Assembly (NCBI GenBank): GCA_013398955.1
Contig: VWPU01002057.1
Location: 1 to 64,000, forward strand
Source: Callaeas wilsoni
Taxonomy: Eukaryota; Chordata; Aves; Passeriformes; Callaeidae
Direction: 5' to 3'
Length of the DNA: 64,000 nucleotides
In this document: piece by piece, positions 1 to 38,923 of the stretch
How positions within the stretch are numbered: the stretch's first letter is position 1
Layout of the letters: each line of letters opens with the position of its first letter
Position numbers and translations under genes: made by a program
Notes under the pieces: model-generated
Told to the model about the DNA's origin: nothing
The model's input: the letters and a program-made list of their open reading frames with translations, nothing else
Database searches by the model: none

Positions 1-130
1 GGCCGGGCCACGCCCCCCGGACCCCGCGGCCGCGACCGGCGGCGCCGCTGTCCCGGGCCCCGCTCTGCTCCTGCCGTCCCCTCCCCGCCTGTGCCACCCC
101 GTCCCGTCCCGTCCCCGCCTGTGACATCCC
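1..130. promoter_or_regulatory. CpG-rich left edge, possible promoter of the next gene
   Basis: The first 100 bases are extremely GC-rich with dense CpG (CCGCGGCCGCGACCGGCGGCGCCGC). In human the gene after ASS1 is FUBP3 in the same direction. If synteny holds, its CpG-island promoter would sit at this edge and read leftwards on the minus strand. No coding sequence is visible, so the gene identity is inference. Confidence 0.3.
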
Positions 131-545
131 TTTCCTGACCGTGCCATCCCATTCACACCTGTTCTATCCCATCCCTGCCTGCGCTACCGTGTCTCCGCCG
201 GTTCCATCCCATCCCTGCCTGCGCTACCGTGTCCCCGCCGGTTCCATCCCGTCCCCGCCTATTCCATCCCATCCCCGCCTATTCCATCCCATTCCTGCCT
301 GTTCCATCCCATTCCTGCCTGTTCCGTCCCATCCTCGCCTATTCCATCTCATTCCTGCCTGTTCCGTCCCATCCCTGCCCGTGTTATTCCATCCCTACGT
401 GTGGCCATCCTCTACCTACTCATGCCATCCCGTCCTGTCTGTGCCGTTCCATCCCTGTCCCTGCCATCCTATTCCTGCTGTCCCGGGCCATCCCATCCCA
501 GCCTGTGCCATCCCATGCCAGGCTGTGCCATCCTGTCCATCCCTG
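108..545. repeat. 20-bp minisatellite
   Basis: About 20 diverged copies of a unit close to CCTGTTCCATCCCATCCCTG, period 20. The minus strand is rich in GGGATGGGA. Long open frames on both strands here are products of the repeat, not genes. Confidence 0.85.
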
Positions 546-2100
546 CTCAGAACCATCACTTAACCCCTCCCTGAACGCACCTCCCACAGTGCCCGTTTCC
601 TGCCTGGTTTGCTCCATGTGTTTGAGGACCACATTCCTGACTCCCACGGCCATGGTTGGACACTGCCATGGTGTTGGTGACACTTTTCACAAAGCTTCGG
701 GACATGGAGTGCTCTGGGGAGCTCTGCCCAGAACTGGAGCTCTGGAGGTGCCCACACATCCCTTTGGAGCCCCCAGGTCTGGTCCAGCCCCGTCACATGG
801 CTCCTGCCACAGTGGAGCAGCAGGAGACTCTGGGATGATGCAAGGACCAGTTAGTCGAGGATTAATGCAAAGAATATGCAAAGCTTGTTCCTTGTGCAGG
901 GCCCTACACAGCCCTTCCTGCTGCTCTTTGTGAGTGCCATTTTTGGGTGATACCTCCCAAAATGCAGCCTGCACCCAGCTGCTGGCCCGGCTGGGTTTGC
1001 ACACTGAGCCTGGAGTAGTCCAAGGTTCACTGATCCCACAGCCCATTTCCCAAAGCCCTGAGCATGAAATTCAAAACATAGTGATGTCCCACTCTGTCTT
1101 CCTCCTCGGCTGGTTCTTGCTCTTTCCAGTTCTGTGCATCTCATTTGTGCCTACGTGAGTAGGCAGGAATTGCTGAGCCGATGGAATTATCTGGTGGCTT
1201 TCCAAGAGCAGGGAACACGCTTCTTCTCTGGGGTGCAGAGTTCTGCTGCCAGACACCTCTGTTACACCAGTGGGCTGCCTGATCTCCAGCCTTTCCTCCT
1301 TTCAGAAGTTGGGATCATTTTCTTAAGCAGAGTCACATTTTCTTCAGATGGAGTCATCGTCCCCGGAGGTGTTTAAGCAAAATGTCAATTTATTTTAGGA
1401 AAATGGACACAGCCCATGGGGAAAGGACTTGAACCACAGAATCACAGGTTTGGGTTGGGGGGACCTTAAAGCTCATCTGGTTTTACCTCCCCACCTTGGG
1501 CAGAGACACCTTCCTCTAGACCAGGTTGTTCAGAGCTCTGTCTAGCTGGCCTGGAGCACCTCATCACCTGAGACGATCTGTATCACCACAGCCATCCCAT
1601 CATCTTCTGAACACGATGGAGGCAACATCTCCAGCCATGCCCAGGGCTTTGCTTCTTCCCCTCTTGGAAACAGCCCGGAGACTTTGGATTCAGGGAATTT
1701 TCCCCTCCTAACTTTGGCTGGGAAGACCCAATGCCCTCAGCACCAGCCTCTCCCCAACTGCCCCTTTCCCCAGGCATATCCTGGGTGGGGGGATCACCTC
1801 AAATGCCCCACTTGGCTCTCGGGGGTGCCCTGTTCTGAGCAGGATTCACCCCGTGACCCTCCAGCTAATGCCAATCTCAAAGTGGCTGCAAAGGTGACCA
1901 ATCCTGAAGCCTAAAGCCACCAGCACTGGGACACCGGCAGGGAGAAGCTGGAACCTTCCCTACCAGACCCAGCGTGGTGCTCAGGGCTGTGAGAGCTGAA
2001 TTTTGGAAGCCTCAAGCCCTGGCAAGAGCTGGAAGAGCCTCCTTGGCACTGGGCAGGACCAGCTGAGGGACCAGCCTGCTGGGAGGGTGACAGCCAGCCT
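546..2100. other. Intergenic DNA without a supported gene
   Basis: Apart from the CR1 fragment this stretch is unique-looking sequence without convincing splice-linked coding potential or domain matches. I see nothing further in it. Confidence 0.5.
1432..1563 (-). mobile_element. CR1 LINE 3' fragment
   Basis: The plus strand reads AATCACAGGTTTGGGTTGGGG, ACCTTAAAGCTCATCTGG and GACACCTTCCTCTAGACCAG, the reverse complement of the 3' end of the avian chicken-repeat-1 retroposon. About 130 bp, truncated and diverged. Confidence 0.85.
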
Positions 2101-2109
2101 CGGCGCCGG

Positions 2110-3260
2110 AGCTGTCAAGAAGAAGACATCAGTCAACAATTGAAAAGAGGGAAATTACAGGCCTTAAACACTTCCAGAAACAAATTTCTGATGTAAATCT
2201 TCCTTTTGAGGAATAAAAAAAAAAGCGAGGGAGTGATTCTATGCCTCCATCCCCCTGCTCCCCCCGCCCGAGACACACACACCTTTGCACACACACGCGC
2301 TGAAATTAGTTGTGACAGCTGAAATTCTCCACTCGTCGGATGCTGTTTGACAGGGTACTTAAAAAAGGAGGAGGGAAGGAAAAAAAAAAAGGAGAAGAAG
2401 AAGAAAAGGGAAAGTGGTTTCGTGTCGCATGGGGGAGGCAGAGGGGGGGTGATGTGGTGGGGGGTTTCAAGTGATACAAGACGCATAATTCAGGCTTCTT
2501 GGATTGCAAAAGCTCCTCTTACCTAAAGGGCCTGCTGCCTTTATTTTTATCCAAATGGCTCAATTACTGCAAAGCCCCACAGAGAAAATTATGGATGTTT
2601 GCCTCTATTTTTCTCCCCTTGTCTCGACAACTGTAGATATTTTGTTTTCCTTCTTTCCATCTCTTTTTTTTTTCTTTTTTTTTTTTCCCTCCCTTTTGGT
2701 GGTGGTGGTTGTCGGGGGTAGAAGGTGGCTGGGAATGAGGATGGGGTGTGGATGGGGAGATGTGGGTGACCCGGGTGAGGGGTGGGGTGCTGGCATGTGG
2801 TGGCCCTGCCACCGTCACACACCTCGGTCCTCTCTCCATCTCCCCTGTGTCACCTCGCACCTTTGGCTCCTCACATCCCCTTCTTCCTCACAGCCCCCAC
2901 TCTTCTCCCTTCCTCCAGCCCTCTCTCCCTCTCTTCTCCCCCACCTCCCTCCTCTCCTTCCCCCTACTCTCCTCCCCACCACCTCCTCCCTGTGCCTCTC
3001 AAAGCCACCATAATAGCAGCTTGTTTGGCACTTCACTTGGTCTCAATGAGAAAATTCCCCTCTCTCCCTCTCTTTGCCTTCGTTATTTCCAAACCCTGCA
3101 ATAGCTCCTTTGCTCAGGGCTGCGGGAAGTGCCCATTTTTCAACATTTTTCTTTGGCTTATGTTTGTCATCCTCTGAATTACCACACCGGGGAGTCCAGT
3201 CAGCCCGACACTGGGCCCTGCTATTCACGCCTCTCCTGCTCCTTGAGATCATGTAGGGAG
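2110..3260. other. AT-rich and homopurine/homopyrimidine block, possible non-coding element
   Basis: AT-rich unique sequence (2,140-2,360 and 2,500-2,650) alternates with a purine tract (2,370-2,420), a T-rich tract (2,664-2,699) and a pyrimidine tract (2,880-2,990). The block resembles conserved non-coding DNA more than gene sequence. No coding support. Confidence 0.35.
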
Positions 3261-5860
3261 AAATTAGTTATTTATTTCGAGCACCACTGCAATGCACTTC
3301 CCCACACAAGTGTTTGTTTTGATCCCCTGCTGGAAAAGGAGGCTCCACAGGGAGTGACGGCACAGCAGCAGCGCCGAGTCCGGTGAGAGATGCGGTGAGG
3401 GCAGGGCAGGGTGTGGGAAGACCCAGGGATTCCCGGGAAAGCTGTGAGCACCGAGACCCCCAGCATGATCCCCACCACGCTGAGCTGCCTCTCTGCAGGT
3501 CCTGAGAGTTTCCAGGTGATTTTGTCCCATCAGGAAATGTGTCTGTCTGTGGTTTTACCTCTGGGTCAGACACAGCATGGTGAGAAGGATCTGAGACCAC
3601 CTGGCACCGGGGGATCGTCCCACTCCCAAGGTGGCCGTGACTGTACCTGGCAGTGTGACCCAGGAGCCTCTGCCAAATGCTGAAAGATTGGACAGATTTT
3701 GTGGCTGGAGGAAGAAACTCTGTTCTGGCACAGCCCACGCCACTGGACATGATCCCCAGCCCCGTTCACCACCTGCTGTCCTGCCCACTCTGTCCCAGTC
3801 CGCAGAGCAGGGCCAGCCCTGCATCAGCAGCCAGCCTTTTGTACAAGGGCAGCACAGATTGGGAAACATTCCCCAGCTCAGAGATACTCTGGGAGATGGG
3901 AAAGACACTGCCCATCTCTGGAGATTGTGATCCACCTCTCCCCGCTGTGCCAAAGTCAGGAGCCAGCGAGTGGCAGTGATGCTGTTGCAGACCAGGCTGC
4001 CATCGCTGTGGCTCCAGAGGGAGGATGCTGCCAATGCTCCCGAGCCCTTCTCCTTGTGGAGATGCCACAGGCAGCACTGGCACCAGCAGGCTGCAGGGAA
4101 GGGGCCCAGGGAGCTGCAGCTTTAAAGAAAGAAGAGGAGCAGCGGGAGGAAGAAAATGCAAAATTGGCCCAGTGGGTAGACCTGCTATTTAAGTGCAGTT
4201 GAGAAAGGAGCAGGAGGAATTACAGGAGAAATGATAGTGCCCTGACAGCTGCCATTTCCCACCGCCAGTCTCCCCTAATGGAGTCCTAATGTAGTGGTGG
4301 GCTCTTCGCTGACAGCCCAGCCCGAGACAGGGCTCGTCTTTGTGCTGGTGACAGATGGGACAGTCCGGCAACAAACCTGTAATCCTCTGATTTCTGCCGC
4401 CGCTGGCTCAGCTTAACCCCTTCTTTCCCCTGCACCCGCTCTCTGCCAGGTGTGTGGCTGCTGTGGGCTCCCACCAGCCCACAGGGTCCCCCGTGGCGGT
4501 GTCCGGGTATGGCAGCAAAGCGAAGGAACGGGAATGGGAACGGGAATGGGAATGGGAATGGGAATGGGAATGGGAACCGGAATAGGAATGGGAATGGCAG
4601 GCAGCTGCCTGCGTCTCCCTCCGCATCGCTTGGCTGCTGCCGGGGCAGCATGGCAGAGGCTCAGCCCGGTCACCCAGCCCGAGCAGGCGGCTCCCTGTGG
4701 GTCCCTCGGCTCTGTGCCATTCCCTGTGCCACTCTGCCCCGTGACAATTAACTGCGCAGGTGAGTGTGGGAGGTCAGCACGGGCAGGTGTGCTCAGTGCC
4801 CGCAGGGAGGGCTCCTGGCTGCCTGCCCAGCACGACGCCCACAGGGAGCCTTCCCACTCTCTGGCACTGTTTCTGAACTTCCTTGCCTGCCTCAAATTAG
4901 CCCCAAACCAGGGTGTGATTAGGTGGTTTTAAAATAAAAGGTGTGACCGTTCCCCCCGGCCCCAGACCAGGCTACCATGGCTGCACGCTGCTCCTGTCCT
5001 GCTCCCCGGGGTGCCGGCAGGAGAAGCTGTCCGAGTTTTTCTGCAGAAAAACAAATGCAGCTACTGCATGCACTTGTCTCTGTGCTGGGAGGGAAGGCCG
5101 GGCCCCCTCGTTGCAGAGGAGGAGATTAACCACCCTCTGATCTCTTTTCCCATATCCCAAAGGGCCCAATGGATTCCTGGGGAGGGATTTTTGGATGCTT
5201 CTCCATTAGGCAAAGGTCCAAGCCTCTCTGCCTCCTTTCCAGCATGAAGCACGTCTCACTTGCATCCTCTCTGCCCTCCAACAGGCACCAGGATCTCCAT
5301 CCCCTCCAGTGAAACCCACTGGCATCCCTCTAAGCTGCAACAAAGCTCTCTCCCATCGGCATGGGGCAGCCAGCTCTTCCAGCCTTCAGCTACAGAGCCA
5401 ACAGCCCGGAGTCACAGCCACTGAGCTAAAAGTCACCAGCCTGGCAGAGTGGCACCCGTCTCATTCCCCCCAGAGCTCCCATTCCACTGCAGCTGCCTGT
5501 GGCCTTCCTGCCTGCTTTCCTTCCCAGGAAGGAATTAGCAGGTAGGACTGAGTCCAGGCAGCGCTGCTGGGTCCATCTGCTCGTCCATCCTGCTGCAAAG
5601 TGAGGGCTGAGCAGAGCCCCACTCCTGGCTCTGTGACCAATTTCTCCAGCTGATCCCGACCTACTGAAGGCTGTGGGGAATAGAAACATCCCGCTCCCAC
5701 ATCCCTGCCCCTCCACACACCCTGTAGAGCAACTGAGACTGCCAGGGCCGATCGTGGTGGATGCTGAGGGTTCCCATCACCCTCGCGTCGTTGGGGAGCC
5801 GTGGTCCCTGGCAGCATTAGACCCTCCTTGGCAGGGAAGCGCAGTGCGGCGCGCGCGGGT
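3261..5860. other. Intergenic DNA without a supported gene
   Basis: GC-rich intergenic sequence. Only the GGGAAT microsatellite near 4.5 kb stands out. Open frames are short and lack conserved motifs. Confidence 0.5.
4530..4596. repeat. GGGAAT hexanucleotide microsatellite
   Basis: About 11 copies of GGGAAT with a few substitutions (CGGGAAT, GGGAACC, AATAGG). Confidence 0.9.
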
Positions 5861-6310
5861 CCTCGGCACAATTAGCCAACAAGTGGCTGTTTTGTGAGGG
5901 ATTGTTGCTGATGTGTTTTAAGTGGCTTTCTGAGTGGAAAATGTGAGGCGCTGGAGAGGCCAGCAGACAAAGAAGGGGATGCATTAGGTTTTATTGGTCT
6001 GCTTCGCACACATCTGACATCACTCCACGGAGCAAGTTCTGCCTGGCTTTAGGGAAAATGAAAAATAAAGCAAGAAAAAGGGGCCGAGGGTACAGGGGAG
6101 GGGGGAGCGCCAGTGATTCAAGCAGGCAAGTGGGGGCTTAATAGCAGGAGACACTGGAGCAAACTGTGTCAACCAGATGGGACCCGGGTGCCGCGGGAGG
6201 AGAGGGGAATTAGCCAACCCGCGCTTTGTTCCCGCAGAAAGCGCGGCCCTCTCCCCCCAGGAGCTGCCTACATGTGATATAATACAGCCCCTTTCAGCCG
6301 CTAAGCTGGC
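5860..6310. other. AT-rich block with TTAGC/CAATTAG-type motifs, possible regulatory element
   Basis: Contains ACAATTAGCCAACAAGTGGC, GGAATTAGCCAACCCGCGC and ATGTGATATAATACAGCC. Two near-identical ATTAGCCAAC motifs about 340 bp apart. No coding potential. Confidence 0.3.
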
Positions 6311-9300
6311 CAAGGACAAAAGTCACCAATAAATAGCGAGAGGGCGAGGCTGAAAGCAAAAGGCAGAGTTGCCAAGAGCCCCCCGCTTTCTCCTTGGGCC
6401 GCCCGAGCTGCTGGGCATCTGCCAGCACAGGGACCCATGGGCATGGCTGTGGAGGTGCTGGGGTGATTCTGTGGGACAGGAAGGGTTTTGGAGACGTGGT
6501 GCCTTCAGCATGGGTGATGGAGGTTGTGGGGTGGTGTTGGAGTGTTGTCGTCGTGTTCTTTGCCTTGATTCCCCAAGCCAAGCCATAAAAGCAAGAGTAC
6601 TCATGCCTTGGGCATCGCCCAGTGTGCAGAAAGAAGGGCTGGAGGCTGATTTCCTGGCCAGGTCTGTCACTGCTTGGGCTTATTAAGTTGATGTTCATCA
6701 CTTCCAGGCTCCTGTAAAAACAACCCCAGCACCAAGTAGAACAGTTCAAAACTCCCTCATCCAGGCCCAAACACCGCGAGCAAGAAGCAGATCCTCCAAA
6801 GCAGCCCCACACCTGCTGGCTGGGGGGACTTGAAGGCTGAAGCCATCCCAGCTCCTTGGGTTTTGAAAGCAGACATTCCAAACGCTGTGCCCCAGTGCAG
6901 AGCCTGAGACCCACAAACTGGAAGGAGGGGACCCCAAACATCTCTGGTCTGAGTTGGCACCCCTGATTTAGGGTCTTCCTCCCTCCCCAGTCCCCAGAAA
7001 TGACCCAGCCCAGCTAAGCATTAAACCAGCTGTAGGGCTGTGCAAACAAGCAGGATCCCTCTCATCCTCTCCTTTCCCTGGAGGGATCTTCCTTGCTCCT
7101 GCAGAAATATTGATCCAGATAAACCAGGGAGACACATTAGGTGCCCCGGGGAGGGTCAAGAGATCAGCAGCTCAGCTGGGCCCCCGCTGCCCACGGGGTC
7201 CAGCTCTGCAGGACCAGGATGGGCAAGGGGAGAACTGAGGGCCTTGGGAAGCCCCTTACACCATGGAGGGAGCCAGGGCCAAAGTGCTTTAGCCAAGGGG
7301 AGGTAAAACAAATCGATGAGGGGCCGCTGTGACACGTTGACCCTGGCGCTGAGCCGTGGTTTTAACGCGTGACAGTAAATCTGGGCGGGGGGCTCGGAGG
7401 CAGATGGCTGGAGGGGGGAGGTGAGAGAGGGCTCTTACTGGTGGGACAAGGGAAGGGCAAGAGCTCCCAAACTGAGCAGAGGCCAGCAAAGCCCCCAGGG
7501 AAGGAAGAGGAGGTGGGAGAGGGGAGCTTGGATGCTGGCATGGGGATGGGTGATGCCTCTTCCATGACCAGGATGCCCCTCATAGCCGAGGATCACTCCC
7601 AGTGGTCCCTTCCTGCTGCTGCACCTGCCTGCTCCAGACCAGAGGGATGTGAGGTGCCGGAGCAGAGACACCTCAGGCTTTCTGCAAACCCGTTTCCATC
7701 CAGGTGAGGGGAAGCACCCCTGCTGAATGAAGGTCTCAGTTTCCAGCCCTCAACTCCTCACTCCCACCTCCCACCTCTCACCCCCCGCCAAAGCCAGAGC
7801 AGAGGGCAGGAAGGCACCAACGGCCGCGGATCCTGTTACCTGCGGCCAACAAAACCTACCTGTCCCTTCCCAGCCACTCCCCCTGCCCCCTCTCCGGGGG
7901 GACAGAGCAGAAGGACCCCCCTGGCCCTCCCCGAGCATCGCCAGGTCGTTGCCTGCCATGATCGAGTGACCAGATGGACGGTGCGCTCCCACCGCAGCCT
8001 CCTCTGCGGCTCCCTTGTCCCTCCCTGAGCCGGCTGAGCTTTGACGCTCTGTCCCCCCGGGGCAGCCTTTGTCAGGGGCGTGCAGAAGGGCCCCTGTGTC
8101 CCTCTGATCCCTGCCGGCCCCACGGCAGCGCGTCCCGGCCGGAGCATAAAGCTGGCTTTCAGGGACCCGGCTTTGGGAAACTGCCGGGGAAGAAGCAAGG
8201 GAGCTTCTTGTTAAACGGGGAGACAAAGCCACCTTGTTAAGGGGTTTACAAAGGCGATCATCTCCCCCTTGCCTGGGAAGCTCACGACCGGCGACTCCCA
8301 ACCTCACCGGGGGGATGGCTTTCCCTTGGAAAGATGGGAATATTTAACAACTGTGCTGTGCTGCAGCCCTGTGACCTGTGTGCGGAGCCCAGGGCGCCTT
8401 CTGTGCTCCCATGAACCACTCGAAGCCACATCTCCAAAGGAAAATGGGAAGCAACCTCTCATCATGGGGAATCCTGTGGTTTTCCCGAGAGCGCATCGTT
8501 TCCGCCAGCGTCCCTGCTGAGGGGACATCATCCAGGGCTAGGGAACGCCATCTGCACAGAATGATGTGATACTGGGCAGCACAAGAGGATTTTCTGTCCC
8601 TCCTTTGGGAGAGGAGGTCCGGAGTCCCCTCCTGCACATCCCACAGATGGGAGATGGACCCCCAGGAAGGGATGTGATATGGACACGCTCCCACAGGGCA
8701 CAGCCACACAAGACCTCCCTGCTTCTCTCCTGCCAGACTTCATGTGTTTTCCTTGCATGGATCCAGTGATCCATTTCTTTGCCCAACAAAATAAAGCTTA
8801 AACAAAAACCCAGCAGCCCCACAGCTGCTCTATCTCTCCAGGAATTTTCTCTTAAAACTCATCTATCCTTACTGCCTTTTGTAGGAAAAATCCCTGCCCC
8901 GACAAGGTTAGCACAACCTTTGGCATGACTTTTGTGGAATCTGATGGTCACTCAGCCTCTGATGGGCCCCCACCAAGCCCTTGGGCTCCCCATTTTACAG
9001 CCCACATCTGGGGGCTCCACACACCATAGCCGTGTCTGAGCCCCTGGGATGTGCTGCCCACGCCTGTGCATTGTTCCGAGCTGTTCTTGGCAATTCATGC
9101 TAAAATCCACATGCATATTACACCTTAAACCTGGTAACTACCTCTGCCTCCAGAGAAACAGAAAATGGATTGTCCCATCGGGATGCAGCAGGATGTGGTA
9201 GCCAGGGCTGGCTGGTCAGCTTAAAAAAACAGGACCCCCTGGGCTCAGAGCCTGTCTGGGTGTGACGCACGATGGGAAGGGAAGACCTGGCTCTGCAGCA

Positions 9301-11600
9301 ATCCTGAGGGATGGGCAAAACAGGACGAGTTCCAGGTGGGCAGTCCCATCAAGCAGCAAGTGTGATGCCAAAGAAGCCAAATTAACAGCAAGAAGCTGCC
9401 ACCCTTGCTTTTCTCTGCCTCCCTCCCACACGTGCAGGTGGCATTTTGGGGGTCCACATCCCTCCTGGCATCATCCCCACATCCTTCTCTCCCTGGGGAA
9501 ATGCCACCTCTGGAGAACACATCACCTTCTCTTCTTTGACCCAGCAAATGCCAGCTGCTGTGGCCACCTGTGCTGTGTGGTGACACTGGGGGTGCCAGTC
9601 CTTCACTGGGAAGCCCCAAACACAGCTCTGTGCCCCATGGGGCCAGGCTGGAGGCAGCTCTCCCTCCCCAGGACAGCGGTAAATTGGAGTGCTACAGCTT
9701 TAAAGAAGCGTGTCTGCTCCTTGGCAGGGCTGGTGGCAGCGGGGAGAGCCAGAGGACACCTGCGGAGATCCTGTACAGCTGGGGAAGATTAGCCTTTTCC
9801 ACTAGACAAGACCCATTACCATGTTCCAATATACCATCACTTCCGCTAGGAGAGCCTGCAGATGAGATATCGATTGCAGTGACCCTGGACAAGGCCTTCA
9901 CCGGAGCCCGGGAGGGCGGCAGAACAGCCCCGTGGCAGAACCCGTGGTGCAAAGAGAGGGTGCAGCTTCCCAAAGGCATCCCCAGGGACCCGAGGGTGGC
10001 AAGGGGCTGCTCAGAGCTGGCTGAGCTGGAGTGATGGGGGATGCTGTGGGGGGATGAAGCACAGAAGAGCTTCAGAGCCCAGCAGTGACCCAGGTCCCTT
10101 CCCAGGGTCCCTCTGTGCTCTTTCCAGGGCGGCTCTGCCCTGGGAATGGGAAGCCCCCAGCCCATGTTCACTGCCCTGACAGCCAGGTGGGCGTTCCAGG
10201 AACAAGCCTGTCACCTTGAAAGGCCAAAATACTCCCCCCCAAATATCTCTGCTGGGGAGTTCCAGGTGGTTCAGGAGGTGCTCACGGAGTGCTGCTCACC
10301 CACTGCTCTTCCCTTCTGGCAGTCCCAGCCCCTGATAGGCCTCCCTGAGACACAGCAGGGTGGAAGGACACCAGGAAACTGAAACCACCAAATATTGGGA
10401 ACTGGAAGGGCTGATGGCAATTAAGGTAGCAAAGCAATTAAACGTGTGGTGTCTGGCTCGCAGCATCCTATCACTGCAGCCCCAACAGGAAGTGCAACTT
10501 TGGTGGGTCTCCTCTATCCTTGGATCCCATGATTTTTGAGAGGTTTTTTTCCTTCTCCAAGACTCCCACTGGATTTGACTTGGCTTTTTGAATACGCTGA
10601 GCTCTGCCTTACCAGCATAACCCACTTGCAGCCCAGTTGGAAGCTGACACGCGATGCTCCTCCAAGGCTGATCTGTCATGTCCACCACTGCCTCTGAGAG
10701 CATCCCTGTGCCTCCTGAGGAGCTGGAGCTGCCATGGTAGATCATCCTCTACCCTGAGCCAAAAACCTCACTGGACACTCCAGTGGGTGCAGAGACACAG
10801 AGGCAGCCAGGATGTCCTTGGATCTGGGCTCCGAAGGGCTGGGTGTGAGTGCTGGAGGATTTTCCAGGACTGAGAGTTAAATGGCTTTTACCAGGTGATG
10901 ATTTAATCACCCAGCTGGCCCAGCTGGCCCATTGTTTTCCTATGGAGCTTTTCCAGCATATCTCAAGCTTTGGGGCACAGGAAGCTTCTGCTGAAACACT
11001 CTGTTTTGCTGTTGTTTTGTTTGGGTTTTCCCTCTCCAAATAAGAGACATCAGCTCCTCATTGCACCAAGTTCTTTCCAACTCCACTTTTCCAATGGAGA
11101 CCTCTGCCATAGTCAAGGATAGGCACGGGAGGGAACTCTCAGCTCTGAGGGCTATTCATTGTCCCATGGGCTAGTATCTGTCCCTGGTGTGTGGGAGGGA
11201 AGCAGCTCTGTTCCCACAGTTTTGTGGATGATTCCCCAGGAGATGGCTCCTGATGAGGGTGCAAGCCTTTCCCTCCACCTGAGAATGGGCTGCTGTGGGA
11301 TGAATAGGGCTGGCTCAACACGCCAGGGTGGCTGGTCAGCACAACCTGCTGACCACCAGCCCCACTGCAGGGCTCTGGGGCACTGCTCATGCAGGACCCC
11401 ACGTGCAGCTGCACTTGCAGCATGGACTTGCTGCTGAAAGCAGTGGGATGGAGGGAATGGGGTGGCCCTGCAGAGCATTCCTGCCTCCCCATAGCCCACA
11501 GGGTTTGGACAGGCTCCACCAGCCCAGAAAACCATTTCTCTCCCCTCTCCTGACAGCCCTCTGCTGCTTTCTCCTCCCAAGATGGTCGCTGCCAGTAATA
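6311..11600. other. Intergenic DNA without a supported gene
   Basis: Five kilobases of GC-rich intergenic sequence. No splice-linked exons, tRNA-like cloverleaf or recognisable transposon was found by reading. Confidence 0.45.
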
Positions 11601-11610
11601 GCAGGGAAAG

Positions 11611-11660
11611 TCACATCCAAGCTGGGAAAATAACATGTTATTTTCCCAGCTGTGATGTCA
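11611..11660. repeat. Near-perfect 50-bp palindrome (32-bp perfect core)
   Basis: Positions 11,620-11,651 are perfectly self-complementary (half-site AGCTGGGAAAATAACA). With a two-base mismatch the pairing resumes for five more base pairs (CACAT/ATGTG-type), so 22 of 25 positions pair across 11,611-11,660. Centre AACATGTT. Function unknown. Confidence 0.9.
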
Positions 11661-12531
11661 GAGCTTGACACACTTGCTGGCTCTGCAGCAGGGTGGGCAG
11701 GGCACGCCTGGATGTCCCCAAATGGCCACTTGGCCTGGCTGTCCCCTAGGGACTACTAAAACGTGCCCCTTTTTGGTGGCAGCTCTGCTTTTGCTCCCCA
11801 AATGCGTTGGAAAGCAGCACATTCCTGCTGCTGGGATGGGGCTGCCCAGCTCCCTGCCGTCACCCTGGGTACCACAGGAAGCAGCGTGGTTGGTGCACTC
11901 CAGTTCCAGGGAGCATCTCTGCTCCTGCTCTGGGCCTACCCAACGTGGAGACATCCCAAACCATGTCCTTCCCCAGCCTCAGCAGTGCTGAGCACCAGCA
12001 CATCCTGAGTGTCTGCACGGTTAGGAAATCCAGTCTTTTCCTTTCCTCTTTCCTTTCCCTCTCTTTCCACCACAGCTCCGGGTTTCCCATCCCTGCCTCC
12101 CAGCCAGGTGTGCAGCCCGAGCATCGGGAACAGAGGGACCTGCACCCCTCCGGGCTCGGTGGGAGAGGGATGCACTGCCCAGCCCGGAGCGAGCGCTCCT
12201 TTCCTCCTCACCTCCTGCAACACCATCACAGGCCATTTCCTGCATTTCCGTTTTTCCCAAATCTGCTGTTTAAAACCCACCAAAAACACAGCAGAAAGGA
12301 TCAAACCCCGTTGACCCTTACCCACAGCTCACCCCTGCAGCCCGGTACCGACGTCCCTCGCTGCCCGCCTTCCCCACAAGGTACCACCAACCCCCCACGT
12401 CCTTCGCAGCCACTTAATCCATTACCAACTTCACAAAGCCGGGCTGGGGGAAACGCTGGCCCAGAGGAGCAAACAAACGAGGCAGGAATAAAGCCCGGCT
12501 CTCAATGCCGGCCCCCGCGCGTGGCTGGGGG

Positions 12532-38923
<26,392 letters not shown>

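Noticed and set aside
45..130. FUBP3 exon 1 at the left edge
   Set aside because: Only CpG-rich composition and synteny support it. No coding sequence or splice site is visible, so it is listed as a possible promoter region rather than a gene.
141..933. Pro/Ser/His-rich plus-strand open frames
   Set aside because: Translation of the 20-bp minisatellite and its flank; no domain or conservation clue.
2504..3177. Possible coding region with Ser/Pro-rich frames near 2.5-3.2 kb
   Set aside because: Frames arise from pyrimidine-rich tracts; composition and lack of splice context argue against a gene.
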